Assembly: GCF_002847015.1 (NCBI RefSeq)
Contig: NZ_CP025085.1
Location: 2,294,001 to 2,358,000, forward strand
DNA from: Prodigiosinella confusarubida
GTDB lineage: Bacteria; Pseudomonadota; Gammaproteobacteria; Enterobacterales; Enterobacteriaceae
Reading direction: 5' to 3'
DNA length: 64,000 bases
Made by a program: the position numbers and the translations under genes. Numbering within the stretch: the first letter of the stretch is position 1; every line of letters begins with the position of its first letter. Below the pieces are notes generated by a model. The model was not told the DNA's origin, ran no database searches, and saw nothing but the letters and a program-made list of their open reading frames with translations. Positions 1 to 9,411 of this stretch are shown here, in pieces.

Positions 1-1809
1 CATAAAACACCAGAATTACAACAATGGTTTTATCGCCCGACTTGGCGGCCGCTCGCGCTCGCGTCAGACGACGCGGGCACGCCGCCGCCAGCGGGCTGTA
101 TCCTGGTGTTTATGGATGACATCGGTGTCGCTAGCGAGGTATGTAGCATACTTTCCGCGCAGGGACATACGCCGATAGCGGTAGCCAAGTCATCTTCTTT
201 CCGTCAATTCGGCGAACGTAGCTTTGCCATCAACCCGGCGTGTTTGCAGGATTATCTTGACCTGTTTTCCGCCCTGAGGGGACGCTTGGGCGAGGATCTA
301 CAGCTGTATCACTTTTTTAGCCTGGGCAAGCCAGAGGATCCCCTTGATGCCGATGATATCGCTCCAATGATGTCTGTCGGTTTTTACAGCCTGTTGCATA
401 TTGCCAACGCGCTGGCAGAAACAACCAACCTTCGGCAGGTGACGCTTAGCGTCATCAGCAATCATCTATATCAGATCGCTGCCGAGCAGCACACAGCCGG
501 TGCGAAAGGTGCGTTGCAAGCCGCCTGTCTGGTCATTCCGCAAGAACACCCGCATATTCAGTGCCACAGCATTGATGTGATGGTTCCTGACCACCCGAGA
601 CAGCGTTCCCGGCTGATCCAGCAGCTATGTCGTTTCCTGATGGCGAAAAGCTCACGGCCGGCAGCGGCGATACTACGGGACAACAGCCTATGGGGCCGGA
701 GTTACGAACGGCTAGCCGCCAATGCGGCTCAAACTGCAGCGACACCGATCCGTAAACGGGGCGTATACCTTATTACTGGTGGTTTTGGCAGTATCGGCCG
801 GTTGCTGGCAAGTCACCTGGCAACCCAGTATCAAGCCAGTGTGATCCTGAGTACCAGGGGAATGGATGACAATACGGAAAAAGGACGAGAGAAACACCAG
901 TGGTTACAAACGCTGAGAGCGTCGGGAGCACAGGTTGAGATTATCTGTGCCGACGTGACAGATTATCACGCGATGGAAAAAGGGCTGGCTGTGGCCGAGG
1001 AGATATGTGGTGCCGTTAACGGTGTCATACACTGTGCTGGCTTGGTCGGTCAGATGTATCTGAAGCCGACGGCGAGTTTAACTCCGACAGATTGTGAGGA
1101 GATATTCTCCGCCAAAATAACCGGTGTTCAGGTGCTTGCCGCCCTATTTGAAGGTAAAAAACCGGACTTTTGTTTGTGCATGTCGTCGATCTCCAGCGTG
1201 TTAGGCGGATTGGGGCACGCGGCTTATATCGCCGCCAATATTTATATGGATTATTTTGTACAACAACAAAATCTGACTGCCGATTTTCGCTGGTTAAGTG
1301 TCAACTGGGACGGTTGGCAAACTGAACGTATGCAAGCACAGCGTGAAGGGGTAACCATTACCCAGGACAAGTTCGCCATGTCGCCAGCCGAAGGGATCGC
1401 CGCCTGTGAGTGGGCGCTGGCACAGAACGAGACGGATTTGCTGGTACACTCCACAGCTGATCTTGACGCGCGTATTAAACAGTGGGTAACGCTGGATAGT
1501 CTACAGGATCAACCCCGGTCCGTTTTCCCCAGGCCTCAGTTGGATACGCCATATGTTGCACCGGAAGATACCTTGCAGCAGGCATTGTGTACCATGATGC
1601 AAGAACGACTGGGAGTGGATAAGATTGGCATCAATGATGACTTTTTCCAGCTGAATATGGATTCGTTCATTATTGTGCAAATAACCAACATGATAAAAAA
1701 GCAGCTGAATGTCGATATTCCGGTGGTGACATTTTATAAATATCCCAACATCAATGTGCTCTCTGCCATTATTCAGCAGTTGGGATATGGGCCTGAAAAT
1801 AATGGATAA
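1..1809 (+). CDS. Type I polyketide synthase, C-terminal KR-ACP part (5' end outside window)
   Basis: The reading frame is open from base 1, so the first ATG at 106 is internal and the gene begins left of the window; 602 codons are visible. The first ~250 residues resemble the structural half of a PKS ketoreductase. An NADPH-binding motif GGFGSIG follows near visible residue 258, then a catalytic serine in SSISS (~395) and the tyrosine of AAYIAAN (~410), so the ketoreductase looks active. A carrier domain closes the protein, with the phosphopantetheine serine in NMDSF at ~555 in place of the common GGHS/GGDS form. No thioesterase or reductase follows, so the chain is either passed to another protein or released by a separate enzyme. 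Product unknown. The next gene is convergent, 29 bp away, with no clear terminator between them. Confidence 0.88.
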   Translation, partial: HKTPELQQWFYRPTWRPLALASDDAGTPPPAGCILVFMDDIGVASEVCSILSAQGHTPIAVAKSSSFRQFGERSFAINPACLQDYLDLFSALRGRLGEDLQLYHFFSLGKPEDPLDADDIAPMMSVGFYSLLHIANALAETTNLRQVTLSVISNHLYQIAAEQHTAGAKGALQAACLVIPQEHPHIQCHSIDVMVPDHPRQRSRLIQQLCRFLMAKSSRPAAAILRDNSLWGRSYERLAANAAQTAATPIRKRGVYLITGGFGSIGRLLASHLATQYQASVILSTRGMDDNTEKGREKHQWLQTLRASGAQVEIICADVTDYHAMEKGLAVAEEICGAVNGVIHCAGLVGQMYLKPTASLTPTDCEEIFSAKITGVQVLAALFEGKKPDFCLCMSSISSVLGGLGHAAYIAANIYMDYFVQQQNLTADFRWLSVNWDGWQTERMQAQREGVTITQDKFAMSPAEGIAACEWALAQNETDLLVHSTADLDARIKQWVTLDSLQDQPRSVFPRPQLDTPYVAPEDTLQQALCTMMQERLGVDKIGINDDFFQLNMDSFIIVQITNMIKKQLNVDIPVVTFYKYPNINVLSAIIQQLGYGPENNG

Positions 1810-1838
1810 CGCTCAGGGACGTCTTTAACTGGTGTTGT

Positions 1839-3194
1839 TTACTCAACACGAGTGGCAAATACGACCAGTGAATAGCGTTTGCCTTCGCAGATGTTGCTGA
1901 CGCCGTGGATCAAATTGCCGGCATGTAGCACCGCGTGGCCAGTTTTCCATGGGGCGATCCGCAATTGATCATCGTCTGCCATCATCAGAAATTGGCCGCC
2001 GCTGAATTCCTGATGGTCATTAAGGGCGATCACACAGGTGTAAGTACAAATATCTGAGTGAAAGGCGATATAAGGTCGGGTTTGTGCTGAATAAATCCGC
2101 AGAAACAGATTGAATTGTAGCGTTTCGTTTTCGCCTTCAGATTGACCATCGTGAAGTAAAGAGGGCAAGTTGAGCAGTTTGTCCAGGGTTTCTTGATTCA
2201 GCAACGCTGTCAACTGTGCAATGGATAGATTGACCTGATACTCGGGGTAGCCGTCTACTGAATCGGGCACGACGGCGGTAATGTGTCGATCGAGGTACGC
2301 TTTCAATTGACTGCACTGTTGCGCTGACAATACCGGAACCTGATCAACCACGCGGGTTTGTCGGTAATCCTGCTGCTGCAAACCGTGTTGCCGAATTAAC
2401 TGAATTTCCTCTGGCGTGGCGGTGGCGGGTTCGGCATTATCGATCAAGAACCTTCTCACTACCGGGCTGCCTTCCAGTCGGTAGCGGATCGCCGCCTGCC
2501 GGTTTACCCACTCTACCTTCTGTTGCAGCATCTCCAGCGATGGCGTAGGAAGTGACAGAGGAAGGGCTGTGGCGGCCGCAAAGACGGTGGTATCAGCCAG
2601 GTTCTGGTGATGAAAAGTACGATCTTGCAGGGTAGCTACCCGGGCTAATTCAGGCAACGCGACGTCGTAGTGCAACACAATCGCGGCGCCGGTGACTTTG
2701 TGGCGTCGAAACCCGCTACTGATTAGCATAGCGCCGGGCAGGAGTGGTATCGCTTCGCCCTCTTCGAACTCTAGCCAGCAAGCAGCATCAGCGTCACCTG
2801 ATGAGAAATCAAGGCGGACATGAACACTCAACGCATGTCTGCCACGCAGGTAAGGTTCACAACTTTCTGGCGTTCGAACCTGCAAGGACAAATTGAGTAC
2901 GGTAGCATTGTTCAGTGGGATAGTGCGCTCACGCAAATAGCAGTAAAGCTTATCCACCGAGTTCCTGAATGCTTGCTGTTGCTCGCCGCCAAACAGTAGC
3001 TTCACGGTGCCGGTGAAGTCATGATACCAGTACTCTTCGGGAAAACCCTGGACAAGCTGTTGGCAGTCATGCCAGAGCGCTTCACTGGAGATATGCGGGA
3101 AAACAACGGCATCCCACAAGATATGCCCCTGGTGCGCGACCAGAGTGTAATCATCAATAGATTGGTAATAACGGGTGATCGTGGCGAGGTGCAT
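1839..3194 (-). CDS. 2-oxoglutarate/Fe(II)-dependent oxygenase, prolyl-4-hydroxylase-like C-terminus
   Basis: This is a 451-residue protein. Its last 75 residues carry the iron and 2-oxoglutarate site: H379-x-D381 in AFHSDI, H430 in IHGVSN and R440 in KRYSLVV, on the FSGGQF/GHAVLHAG scaffold typical of P4Hc-type oxygenases. The first ~370 residues match no family I recognise; they may form a substrate-binding part or a second, degenerate double-stranded helix. It lies 11 bp downstream of another oxygenase on the same strand, probably in one transcript, beside a PKS and a phosphopantetheinyl transferase. A tailoring hydroxylase for a polyketide or a free amino acid is the likely role, but the substrate is not visible from sequence. 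Confidence 0.75.
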   Translation of the reverse strand: MHLATITRYYQSIDDYTLVAHQGHILWDAVVFPHISSEALWHDCQQLVQGFPEEYWYHDFTGTVKLLFGGEQQQAFRNSVDKLYCYLRERTIPLNNATVLNLSLQVRTPESCEPYLRGRHALSVHVRLDFSSGDADAACWLEFEEGEAIPLLPGAMLISSGFRRHKVTGAAIVLHYDVALPELARVATLQDRTFHHQNLADTTVFAAATALPLSLPTPSLEMLQQKVEWVNRQAAIRYRLEGSPVVRRFLIDNAEPATATPEEIQLIRQHGLQQQDYRQTRVVDQVPVLSAQQCSQLKAYLDRHITAVVPDSVDGYPEYQVNLSIAQLTALLNQETLDKLLNLPSLLHDGQSEGENETLQFNLFLRIYSAQTRPYIAFHSDICTYTCVIALNDHQEFSGGQFLMMADDDQLRIAPWKTGHAVLHAGNLIHGVSNICEGKRYSLVVFATRVE

Positions 3195-3205
3195 TTTTCA
3201 TCCTG

Positions 3206-3967
3206 TTAAACTGGGCGCGGTGTTTCATCTACATCGATTCGCGGGCCTGCCAATAGGGTATTTCTGAGCCTACTGTCAAATTTTTTCCAGTTTTCAGGTG
3301 AGGGCATCAAAAATTCTGGGGTTGCCTGACCCATATTTTGCCTGGCGGTAATAATGATATCGTATGAGATAGAGATACGCTCTTCATCGGTCTGGTTGGC
3401 AAGCACATCATGAGGTTGTTTGGCTGGAAACAGCAGTAGACGCCCTTCAGTAGGATAATAATTTACATGAGTATAATTAAATGCATTATATTCGCTATAG
3501 CCCTCGGTCATATTTGAATCTATACCATTAGACAGTTCGTTACTTTTTTTATCATTAAAAAAACGAGTCTGTCCGGCATCGCCTTCTTTCGGGATAGAGA
3601 CATAATAAACCGCGCTTAGGTTGGCATTATGATGAGCGTGACGTGAAACCCACTGGCCTTTATTCGCGATAACTGGCCAAGAGCGTTGTATATATAACTC
3701 AATTTTATCCAGATCGTGTCCCAGCGTTTTTAGATAAAGTAGTACATGGCGTTCAATTTGCTGTGTTAACCAGGCGAAAACCGGGTCGTTATGTATCCCA
3801 TCGACTTTATGCACGTCCCCCGTCCAACTGGCTGTTTCTGAGGTGCGTTTTTCACCGGAACCCGCTCGCAACTGCTTAATTCGTTCAATATATACCGCTT
3901 TATATTGCCCATGTTCTGGCAAGTCTTCATAGTAAATAGCTAGAGGAAACCAAGCGTCAATAGCCAT
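3206..3967 (-). CDS. Putative 2OG-Fe(II) oxygenase (TIGR02466-like)
   Basis: The protein has 253 residues. It resembles the bacterial '2OG-Fe(II) oxygenase superfamily, TIGR02466' group: an aromatic start WFPLAIYYEDL, the metal-site stretch SRHAHHNANLSAVYYV (H110, H112) followed by an FFND strand, then LLLFPAKQPHDVL (H186) and ERISISYDI (R197 for 2-oxoglutarate). Both halves of the metal site are present, so it should be active. It is unrelated in sequence to the oxygenase 11 bp downstream, so the locus pairs two oxygenases of different type. ATG at 3967 is the first in frame. The 198 bp upstream hold no gene; they include a short inverted repeat GTCC-AACC-GGAC at 4043-4054 whose meaning is unclear. 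Confidence 0.7.
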   Translation of the reverse strand: MAIDAWFPLAIYYEDLPEHGQYKAVYIERIKQLRAGSGEKRTSETASWTGDVHKVDGIHNDPVFAWLTQQIERHVLLYLKTLGHDLDKIELYIQRSWPVIANKGQWVSRHAHHNANLSAVYYVSIPKEGDAGQTRFFNDKKSNELSNGIDSNMTEGYSEYNAFNYTHVNYYPTEGRLLLFPAKQPHDVLANQTDEERISISYDIIITARQNMGQATPEFLMPSPENWKKFDSRLRNTLLAGPRIDVDETPRPV

Positions 3968-4165
3968 ACAATACCCTTTGTTTTTTGCGATGAAGGCGGT
4001 TGTTGATTCTGCTCAATCAGTATTGGCGATGCTGATAGATCTGTCCAACCGGACTTCTGGTCAACACAAGAGCGTGAAATTTATTTTCATCTCTTGGTTT
4101 TAATTCTGAGGTTAATTAAATCAAAATAGTGAGTGTGTTATGTCTTTAACGTTGATTATTTCACA

Positions 4166-5014
4166 TTAATATTTATAGAAGCCCTGACCAGACTTTCTGC
4201 CATACAGACCAGCGTCTACCATCTGTTGTAACAGCGGAGCCGGGCGGAATTTGGGATCCGCTAAACGTTGATATAACTCTTCCAGCGTCAGTAATACGGT
4301 ATCCAATCCAATTAAATCAGCCGTTTCCAATGGCCCGGTTTCATGGTTGTAACATTGTCTAAAAATGGCATCGACCTGTTCAGCACTGCCGATTTTTTCT
4401 TGCACGACCCTGATAGCTTCATTGATATATAGATGGGAAATACGGTTGGCGACAAAACCAGGGGCATCGTTCACGACAATGTGGCGTTTCTTAATCTGAG
4501 CGAGGAATGACGCTGCGCGATCAATGGTGGCATCGCTGGTGTGTTTTCCTCGTATGGTTTCGACCACCGGTTTCTGCGGAACCGGATTCATAAAATGCAT
4601 GCCCAGCACTTTGTCTGCCCGCCGCGTTAAATCGGCCAGGCGGGTAATTGAAATGGCCGAAGTATTGGCCGCAAATATACAGTCAGGAGGGCAAATATCA
4701 TCTATCTCAGGATAGATTTTTACTTTAGTGGCCCATTTTTCAGTGGTATTTTCTATAACAAAATCAACATCTTGAATATCATTGAGTGACGTTGTTACGT
4801 GGATAAGTGAAAACAGGACATTCAAATCCAGATCCCGATTCATTTTGCCCATCAACATATTTAGCCGAATATTTTGCCGGATTGTTGTCAGGGCATTTTC
4901 CAGAATAGCGTGCTCAAGATCCACCAGGATGACATCAATATGATGCTCTGCTAATACCTGACTGATGCCGGTACCCATGACACCCGCACCGATAACGGCA
5001 ACTTTACCGATCAT
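4166..5014 (-). CDS. 3-hydroxyacyl-CoA (or -ACP) dehydrogenase, 3-hydroxybutyryl-CoA dehydrogenase family
   Basis: A complete 282-residue protein of the Hbd/PaaH type. The Rossmann motif GAGVMGTGI is at residues 9-17, ANTSAISI and GMHFMNP (catalytic histidine) lie mid-protein, and VNDAPGFVANRI leads into the C-terminal dimer domain ending in SGQGFYKY. In fatty-acid metabolism such enzymes oxidise 3-hydroxybutyryl-CoA. In polyketide clusters close homologues help make hydroxymalonyl- or aminomalonyl-ACP extender units. The position beside a PKS end and a phosphopantetheinyl transferase favours the second role, as inference. The gene is divergent from the transferase at 5099, with 84 bp between the starts. 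Confidence 0.82.
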   Translation of the reverse strand: MIGKVAVIGAGVMGTGISQVLAEHHIDVILVDLEHAILENALTTIRQNIRLNMLMGKMNRDLDLNVLFSLIHVTTSLNDIQDVDFVIENTTEKWATKVKIYPEIDDICPPDCIFAANTSAISITRLADLTRRADKVLGMHFMNPVPQKPVVETIRGKHTSDATIDRAASFLAQIKKRHIVVNDAPGFVANRISHLYINEAIRVVQEKIGSAEQVDAIFRQCYNHETGPLETADLIGLDTVLLTLEELYQRLADPKFRPAPLLQQMVDAGLYGRKSGQGFYKY

Positions 5015-5098
5015 GTTAGATCCTTATTCTTGTACCAAGATTTTCTTGGCATTACGATAGAAACTTAATGATGTTCAGGAAAGGTAGAGCAAATAACA

Positions 5099-5839
5099 AT
5101 GTCTTTTTCTAGCTCATTTCTGCTGACTCAATTTATGAAACTGACGGTTTCTCCTTTAGTGTACAACGCGAATTTACATGTCGCCAATTGCTGGTTCGAT
5201 ATCAGTCGGTTTGATGACGACTTGTTTATAAAAGAAAATATTTTCCTGCCGGCCACGGTGAAATGTTCGACGGGAAAAAGGCGCGCCGAATATTTTGCTG
5301 GCCGTTATTTGGCAAAGCAGTGTCTTACCGAAATGGGAATACAACAGTTTAATGTATTTAGCGATAGCAACCGGTGCCCGATATGGCCGGAACATTTGCT
5401 GGGATCGATCAGCCACAGTAACGATAGCGCCATATGTATTGTTGCTAAGAAAAAAGATTATGCCGCAGTTGGAGTCGATACAGAAAATTGGGTTGTTCAG
5501 GCAAACGCAGCAGAAGAGCTTGGCAATGTTGTACTCGATCAGCGTGAACGGTGGCTGGTTAACACGATGAGTGAAGGGCTGGATAAATACTTTACGCATA
5601 TTTTTTCTGCCAAAGAATCTATATTCAAAGCGCTATATCCGGCGGTGGGACGGTATTTCAATTTTTCTGCGGCTAAATTGATAAGTATGGATCTGCCGCA
5701 GGATTCATTATGTTTCGAACTGGCGGAGAACCTGGCTGACGCCTACTGCGAGGGCGTGCAGCTACGGGTCTGGTTTAACGAGTCGGCAAGCGGCGTCACC
5801 ACGTTGTGCTTGATTGAACACAAAAATATTTCCGGATGA
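5099..5839 (+). CDS. 4'-phosphopantetheinyl transferase (EntD/Sfp superfamily)
   Basis: The 246-residue protein would transfer phosphopantetheine from CoA to carrier-domain serines of PKS or NRPS proteins. It shows an N-terminal region with RRAEYFAGRYLAK as in EntD-like enzymes, SISHS near residue 105, the magnesium motif GVDTE near 124 and FSAKESIFKALYP near 169. It is the only such transferase visible in the window. The PKS at 1-1809 needs one, and so do the carrier domains of CbsB and CbsF 50 kb away; no entD-like gene sits within the chrysobactin locus visible here. ATG at 5099 has no strong ribosome site, and ATG at 5135 is an alternative. Confidence 0.82.
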   Translation: MSFSSSFLLTQFMKLTVSPLVYNANLHVANCWFDISRFDDDLFIKENIFLPATVKCSTGKRRAEYFAGRYLAKQCLTEMGIQQFNVFSDSNRCPIWPEHLLGSISHSNDSAICIVAKKKDYAAVGVDTENWVVQANAAEELGNVVLDQRERWLVNTMSEGLDKYFTHIFSAKESIFKALYPAVGRYFNFSAAKLISMDLPQDSLCFELAENLADAYCEGVQLRVWFNESASGVTTLCLIEHKNISG

Positions 5840-6128
5840 GTGATTTTAGCCGTGCGGCAATGATAAAGGCGTCTTGCAGATCGAGATAGACGGGGCAACC
5901 ACAGCGCAAGGCGCGCCATCGGCTGACGGAGACGAACTTATCGCTGCGTGCCCCCTAAAAATTGGTTTTATCATCAATCTGACAGGAGAATGCTATATTT
6001 CATTACCCTGGAGTATTAAAAATAAAAAATTATATTGTATTGGCTTTTCTCATTATTCTGCGGGCAGAAAACGAAACGGGTTAGCCAGCCATGCTTCCCC
6101 GCTATTATTGGTATCTTGATGAGTAATG

Positions 6129-7016
6129 CTAGATTTTGATAATACCGTCGATAAGGGTTTGGCTGTATCCTCCGATCCAGGGATGTCCATCGATATAAGC
6201 TACCTTCACTCGTCCACTGTGATTGAGGATTGTGCCCTGACGGACGCTGTAACCCAGCTTCAGCTTTGTGTCCATGTTATCTGGATAATATTCCATTTGT
6301 AGTAACCGGGCGATGCAGGCATTGGCGCTACCTGTCACCGGATCTTCAACCAGTTGTCCATTCTCTATGGTAAATACTCTGACTTCATAATCGTCCTGCA
6401 TTGTGTTGTCATGAGGCCCGTAAAGGGCCAATCCATTGGACTGGCATTGTTGAAGCAGAGATTCGAGCGATGCCAGGTCGGGCCGGACATTCAGGCAGGT
6501 TGTTGCTGTTTCCATGCGTACCGTAATCCAGCAGGTCCCCATACGGACGCTGGCGGGCGCATAACGGTGATCTCTCAAACCGTGTTGCAGTGTCGCATCA
6601 ATCAATGGGTATAGTTCTTCATGGATGACGTCAATGCAGGCCTCGGGTGCCCGAAACGCGAGCTGACCATCGGCGGCGATATTGATGGATACCAGGCCAA
6701 TGCCACACTGCTGGATAAGCTGGCCGGAAACATGTGGTTTCAGTCCTGCTTCCAATAAGGCATGTGCGGTGCCCAGCGTGGGGTGCCCGGCAAAGGGGAA
6801 TTCTGACACCGGTGTGAAGATACGCACCTGATAATCGGCTGCCGGGTCGGTAGGTGGAAATACGAAGGTGGTTTCAGAAAGGTGAGTCCAGCGCGCGATA
6901 TCTTGCATTTGCTCATCACTCAGACCATCAGCATCCAGTATAACGGCCAGTGGGTTGCCTTTGTATGCAAGGTGAGTGAAGACATCGACTTGCTTAAACT
7001 TACGTTCTGACGGCAT
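6129..7016 (-). CDS. PhzF-family isomerase/epimerase-like protein (YddE-like)
   Basis: The product is about 295 residues in the diaminopimelate-epimerase-like fold of the PhzF family. Visible hallmarks are FKQVDVFTHLAYKGNPLAV at the N-terminus, SETTFVFPP (the glutamate PhzF enzymes use as base), FTPVSEFPFAGHPTLGTAH, and VEDPVTGSANACIA in the second half. ATG at 7016 is preferred over 7037 because AAGGAG lies 6 bases ahead of it. Substrates of most family members, including E. coli YddE, are unknown. The gene stands alone. The 289 bp between it and the transferase at 5839 contain only a weak TTG-started frame that I do not consider a gene. Confidence 0.85.
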   Translation of the reverse strand: MPSERKFKQVDVFTHLAYKGNPLAVILDADGLSDEQMQDIARWTHLSETTFVFPPTDPAADYQVRIFTPVSEFPFAGHPTLGTAHALLEAGLKPHVSGQLIQQCGIGLVSINIAADGQLAFRAPEACIDVIHEELYPLIDATLQHGLRDHRYAPASVRMGTCWITVRMETATTCLNVRPDLASLESLLQQCQSNGLALYGPHDNTMQDDYEVRVFTIENGQLVEDPVTGSANACIARLLQMEYYPDNMDTKLKLGYSVRQGTILNHSGRVKVAYIDGHPWIGGYSQTLIDGIIKI

Positions 7017-7194
7017 CGGGCACTCCTTTTTGGGCAATGAAAGTGCCCATATTATGGTTATTGAAAGACATTTGTCCTGTAGGGGATAAATATTGGGTCA
7101 GAAGAGATTAAAACTCACACAAATCTGACCGGGATTCTGACTCCGGCTTATGGCATAATGCGCGCCAAATCACATTCTAACGTGAGTAAGTGCT

Positions 7195-8787
7195 GTGTTA
7201 AGTACCAACAATATTACGATGCAATTCGGCAGTAAGCCGCTATTTGAAAACATTTCCGTGAAGTTTGGCAATGGTAACCGCTATGGGTTGATCGGTGCCA
7301 ATGGTTGCGGTAAGTCCACCTTTATGAAAATCCTTGGCGGTGATCTGATACCGACCGCGGGCAATGTGTTTCTCGAACCTAATGAACGATTGGGGAAACT
7401 GCGTCAAGATCAGTTTGCGTTTGAAAACCATACTGTACTGGATACGGTGATTATGGGGCACGCTGAGCTGTGGACGGTAAAGGAAGAACGTGACCATATT
7501 TATTCCATGGCGGAAATGAGCGAAGAAGATGGGTATAAAGTCGCTGATCTGGAAATAAAATATGGCGAAATGGATGGGTATACTGCCGAGGCCCGTGCTG
7601 GTGAGTTGCTGCTGGGCGTCGGTATTCCGCTGGAACAGCACTATGGGATGATGAGTGAAATTGCGCCTGGCTGGAAGTTGCGTGTATTGCTGGCACAGGC
7701 ATTATTTGCTGATCCTGATATTCTGCTGCTGGACGAACCGACCAACAACCTGGACATTGACACGATTCGTTGGTTGGAACAGGTGCTGAATGAACGTAAC
7801 AGCACCATGATCATCATCTCCCATGACCGTCACTTTTTGAATATGGTATGTACCCATATGGCGGATCTGGATTATGGTGAGTTGCGTATTTATCCCGGAA
7901 ATTATGACGAGTATATGACGGCATCGACGCAATCTCGTGAGCGTCTGCTGGCGGATAATGCCAAGAAAAAAGCGCAGATCTCTGAATTGCAGTCATTTGT
8001 CAGCCGTTTCAGTGCCAATGCTTCCAAATCCCGTCAAGCGACGTCCCGAGCCCGTCAGATAGAAAAAATCCAGTTGGAAGAGGTGAAAGCCTCCAGCCGC
8101 CAGAATCCGTTCATCCGTTTTGAACAGGATAAGAAACTGTTCCGTAACGCATTAGAAGTGGAAGGACTGACTAAAGGTTTTGATAATGGCCCACTGTTCA
8201 GCCAGCTAAAATTGCTGATTGAAGTCGGCGACAAGGTGGCTATTCTCGGTAATAACGGGATTGGTAAATCGACGCTGATGAAAACGCTGGTTGGTGATTT
8301 ACCACCGGATGCCGGTACGGTGAAATGGTCTGAGAATGTAAAAATTGGTTATTACGCTCAGGATCATGAATATGAGTTTGAGGACGATCTCACCGTATTT
8401 GACTGGATGAGTCAGTGGAAACAGGAAAAGGATGACGAACAGGCGGTGCGTAGTGTATTGGGTCGTCTTCTGTTCTCCCAGGACGATATCAGAAAGAATG
8501 TCAAGGTATTATCCGGCGGAGAGAAAGGCCGTATGTTGTTTGGCAAGCTGATGATGCAGCGTCCGAATGTATTGGTGATGGACGAACCAACTAACCATCT
8601 GGATATGGAATCCATTGAATCACTGAACATGGCGCTGGAAATGTACCCAGGTACGTTACTGTTTGTGTCGCACGACCGCGAATTCGTTAGCTCATTGGCG
8701 ACACGTATTCTGGAAATTACACCGCAGAAAGTGGTGGATTTTTCCGGTAATTACGAAGATTACCTGCGTAGCCGTGGTATTGAGTAA
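7195..8787 (+). CDS. ybiT: ABC-F family ATPase YbiT
   Basis: A 530-residue protein with two ABC ATPase domains and no membrane segments, the form of ribosome-associated ABC-F proteins. Domain 1 has Walker [10 protein letters not shown] (near residue 36), a degenerate signature ([11 protein letters not shown]) and [11 protein letters not shown]; domain 2 has [17 protein letters not shown] and [10 protein letters not shown]. The charged linker between them (about residues 240-310) is the interdomain region typical of the group. Overall sequence and length fit E. coli YbiT. The start is GTG at 7195. A strong hairpin with a T-run follows the stop at 8819-8850, so it is a single-gene unit. Confidence 0.93.
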   Translation: MLSTNNITMQFGSKPLFENISVKFGNGNRYGLIGANGCGKSTFMKILGGDLIPTAGNVFLEPNERLGKLRQDQFAFENHTVLDTVIMGHAELWTVKEERDHIYSMAEMSEEDGYKVADLEIKYGEMDGYTAEARAGELLLGVGIPLEQHYGMMSEIAPGWKLRVLLAQALFADPDILLLDEPTNNLDIDTIRWLEQVLNERNSTMIIISHDRHFLNMVCTHMADLDYGELRIYPGNYDEYMTASTQSRERLLADNAKKKAQISELQSFVSRFSANASKSRQATSRARQIEKIQLEEVKASSRQNPFIRFEQDKKLFRNALEVEGLTKGFDNGPLFSQLKLLIEVGDKVAILGNNGIGKSTLMKTLVGDLPPDAGTVKWSENVKIGYYAQDHEYEFEDDLTVFDWMSQWKQEKDDEQAVRSVLGRLLFSQDDIRKNVKVLSGGEKGRMLFGKLMMQRPNVLVMDEPTNHLDMESIESLNMALEMYPGTLLFVSHDREFVSSLATRILEITPQKVVDFSGNYEDYLRSRGIE

Positions 8788-8818
8788 TCGTTAGCGTCAA
8801 TATACATGGTAATTACTC

Positions 8819-8850
8819 AAGGTAGTGGAGGAATCTCCGCTACCTTTTTT
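8819..8850 (+). terminator. Rho-independent terminator of ybiT
   Basis: AAGGTAG and GGAG pair with CTCC and CTACCTT around a short loop, followed by TTTTTT. It lies 31 bases after the ybiT stop. Confidence 0.88.
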
Positions 8851-9315
8851 ATCATCTGATGTCGGATTCGACTTGGTAAGATTAAATCTATTTCAGTATG
8901 AAAACAGCGATGAATATCGTGAATGCCACTAAAATTTGCGCCCAGAGAGTGTGTTACTTGCTTAGGAAAAGATAATATCCGTCAGACTTTTTTGCTTTTT
9001 AAACTAAAGTATTTAAAGTAACTATAATACAGCAGTGAATATAAGCCTCATGGTAATAAATGCAGGTTAAAATAACAAAATGAGCATCAGCAGTTTTAAT
9101 GGAAATCCACTAAAATCAACATAGTATTTTATTTTATTTTTGAGTAATTATCTGTGTTAAATCGATTAAGCACTATCAGTAAAAGTGAAAATAGTGGTCT
9201 TAACGAGAGATTGCGATAATTTCTCATTCCACCGGATGACAAAAAAATTTTTAAAAGACAGCATGTGTATACAGTCACAGAATATACATAAATAAGATGG
9301 TTATTCTCCTGCGGA
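8851..9315. other. AT-rich intergenic stretch upstream of hybO
   Basis: This 465-base stretch holds no convincing gene. It is clearly more AT-rich than its neighbours and consists of runs such as TATTTTATTTTATTTTTG near 9125. It separates the ybiT terminator from the FNR-type site at 9316 and probably acts as a promoter-upstream region. A 79-codon frame on the minus strand overlaps it and the regulatory site and is not supported. Confidence 0.5.
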
Positions 9316-9329
9316 TTGATAGAGATCAA
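9316..9329 (+). promoter_or_regulatory. FNR-type binding site upstream of hybO
   Basis: TTGAT-AGAG-ATCAA is a perfect match to the FNR consensus TTGAT-N4-ATCAA. Its centre is about 90 bases before the hybO start codon. Anaerobic activation of the whole hyb-hyp run by FNR is the natural inference. Confidence 0.75.
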
Positions 9330-9411
9330 GTCGGTTAAACTAATTTCCTCATTACCATATTCCCACACATCCGCGTGTTACTCCGTCTGAGTTACAGGAG
9401 AATAATAAAAA

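Noticed and set aside
4043-4054. GTCC-AACC-GGAC palindrome as a lux-type quorum-sensing box
   Set aside because: It is too short and lacks the full 20-base symmetry expected of lux boxes.
5874-6119. 81-codon plus-strand frame in the gap before the PhzF gene
   Set aside because: It starts at TTG, has no ribosome site, no recognisable motif, and unusual composition.
9129-9368. 79-codon minus-strand frame upstream of hybO
   Set aside because: It lies in AT-rich promoter sequence, covers the FNR site, and its translation is low-complexity and unlike any family.
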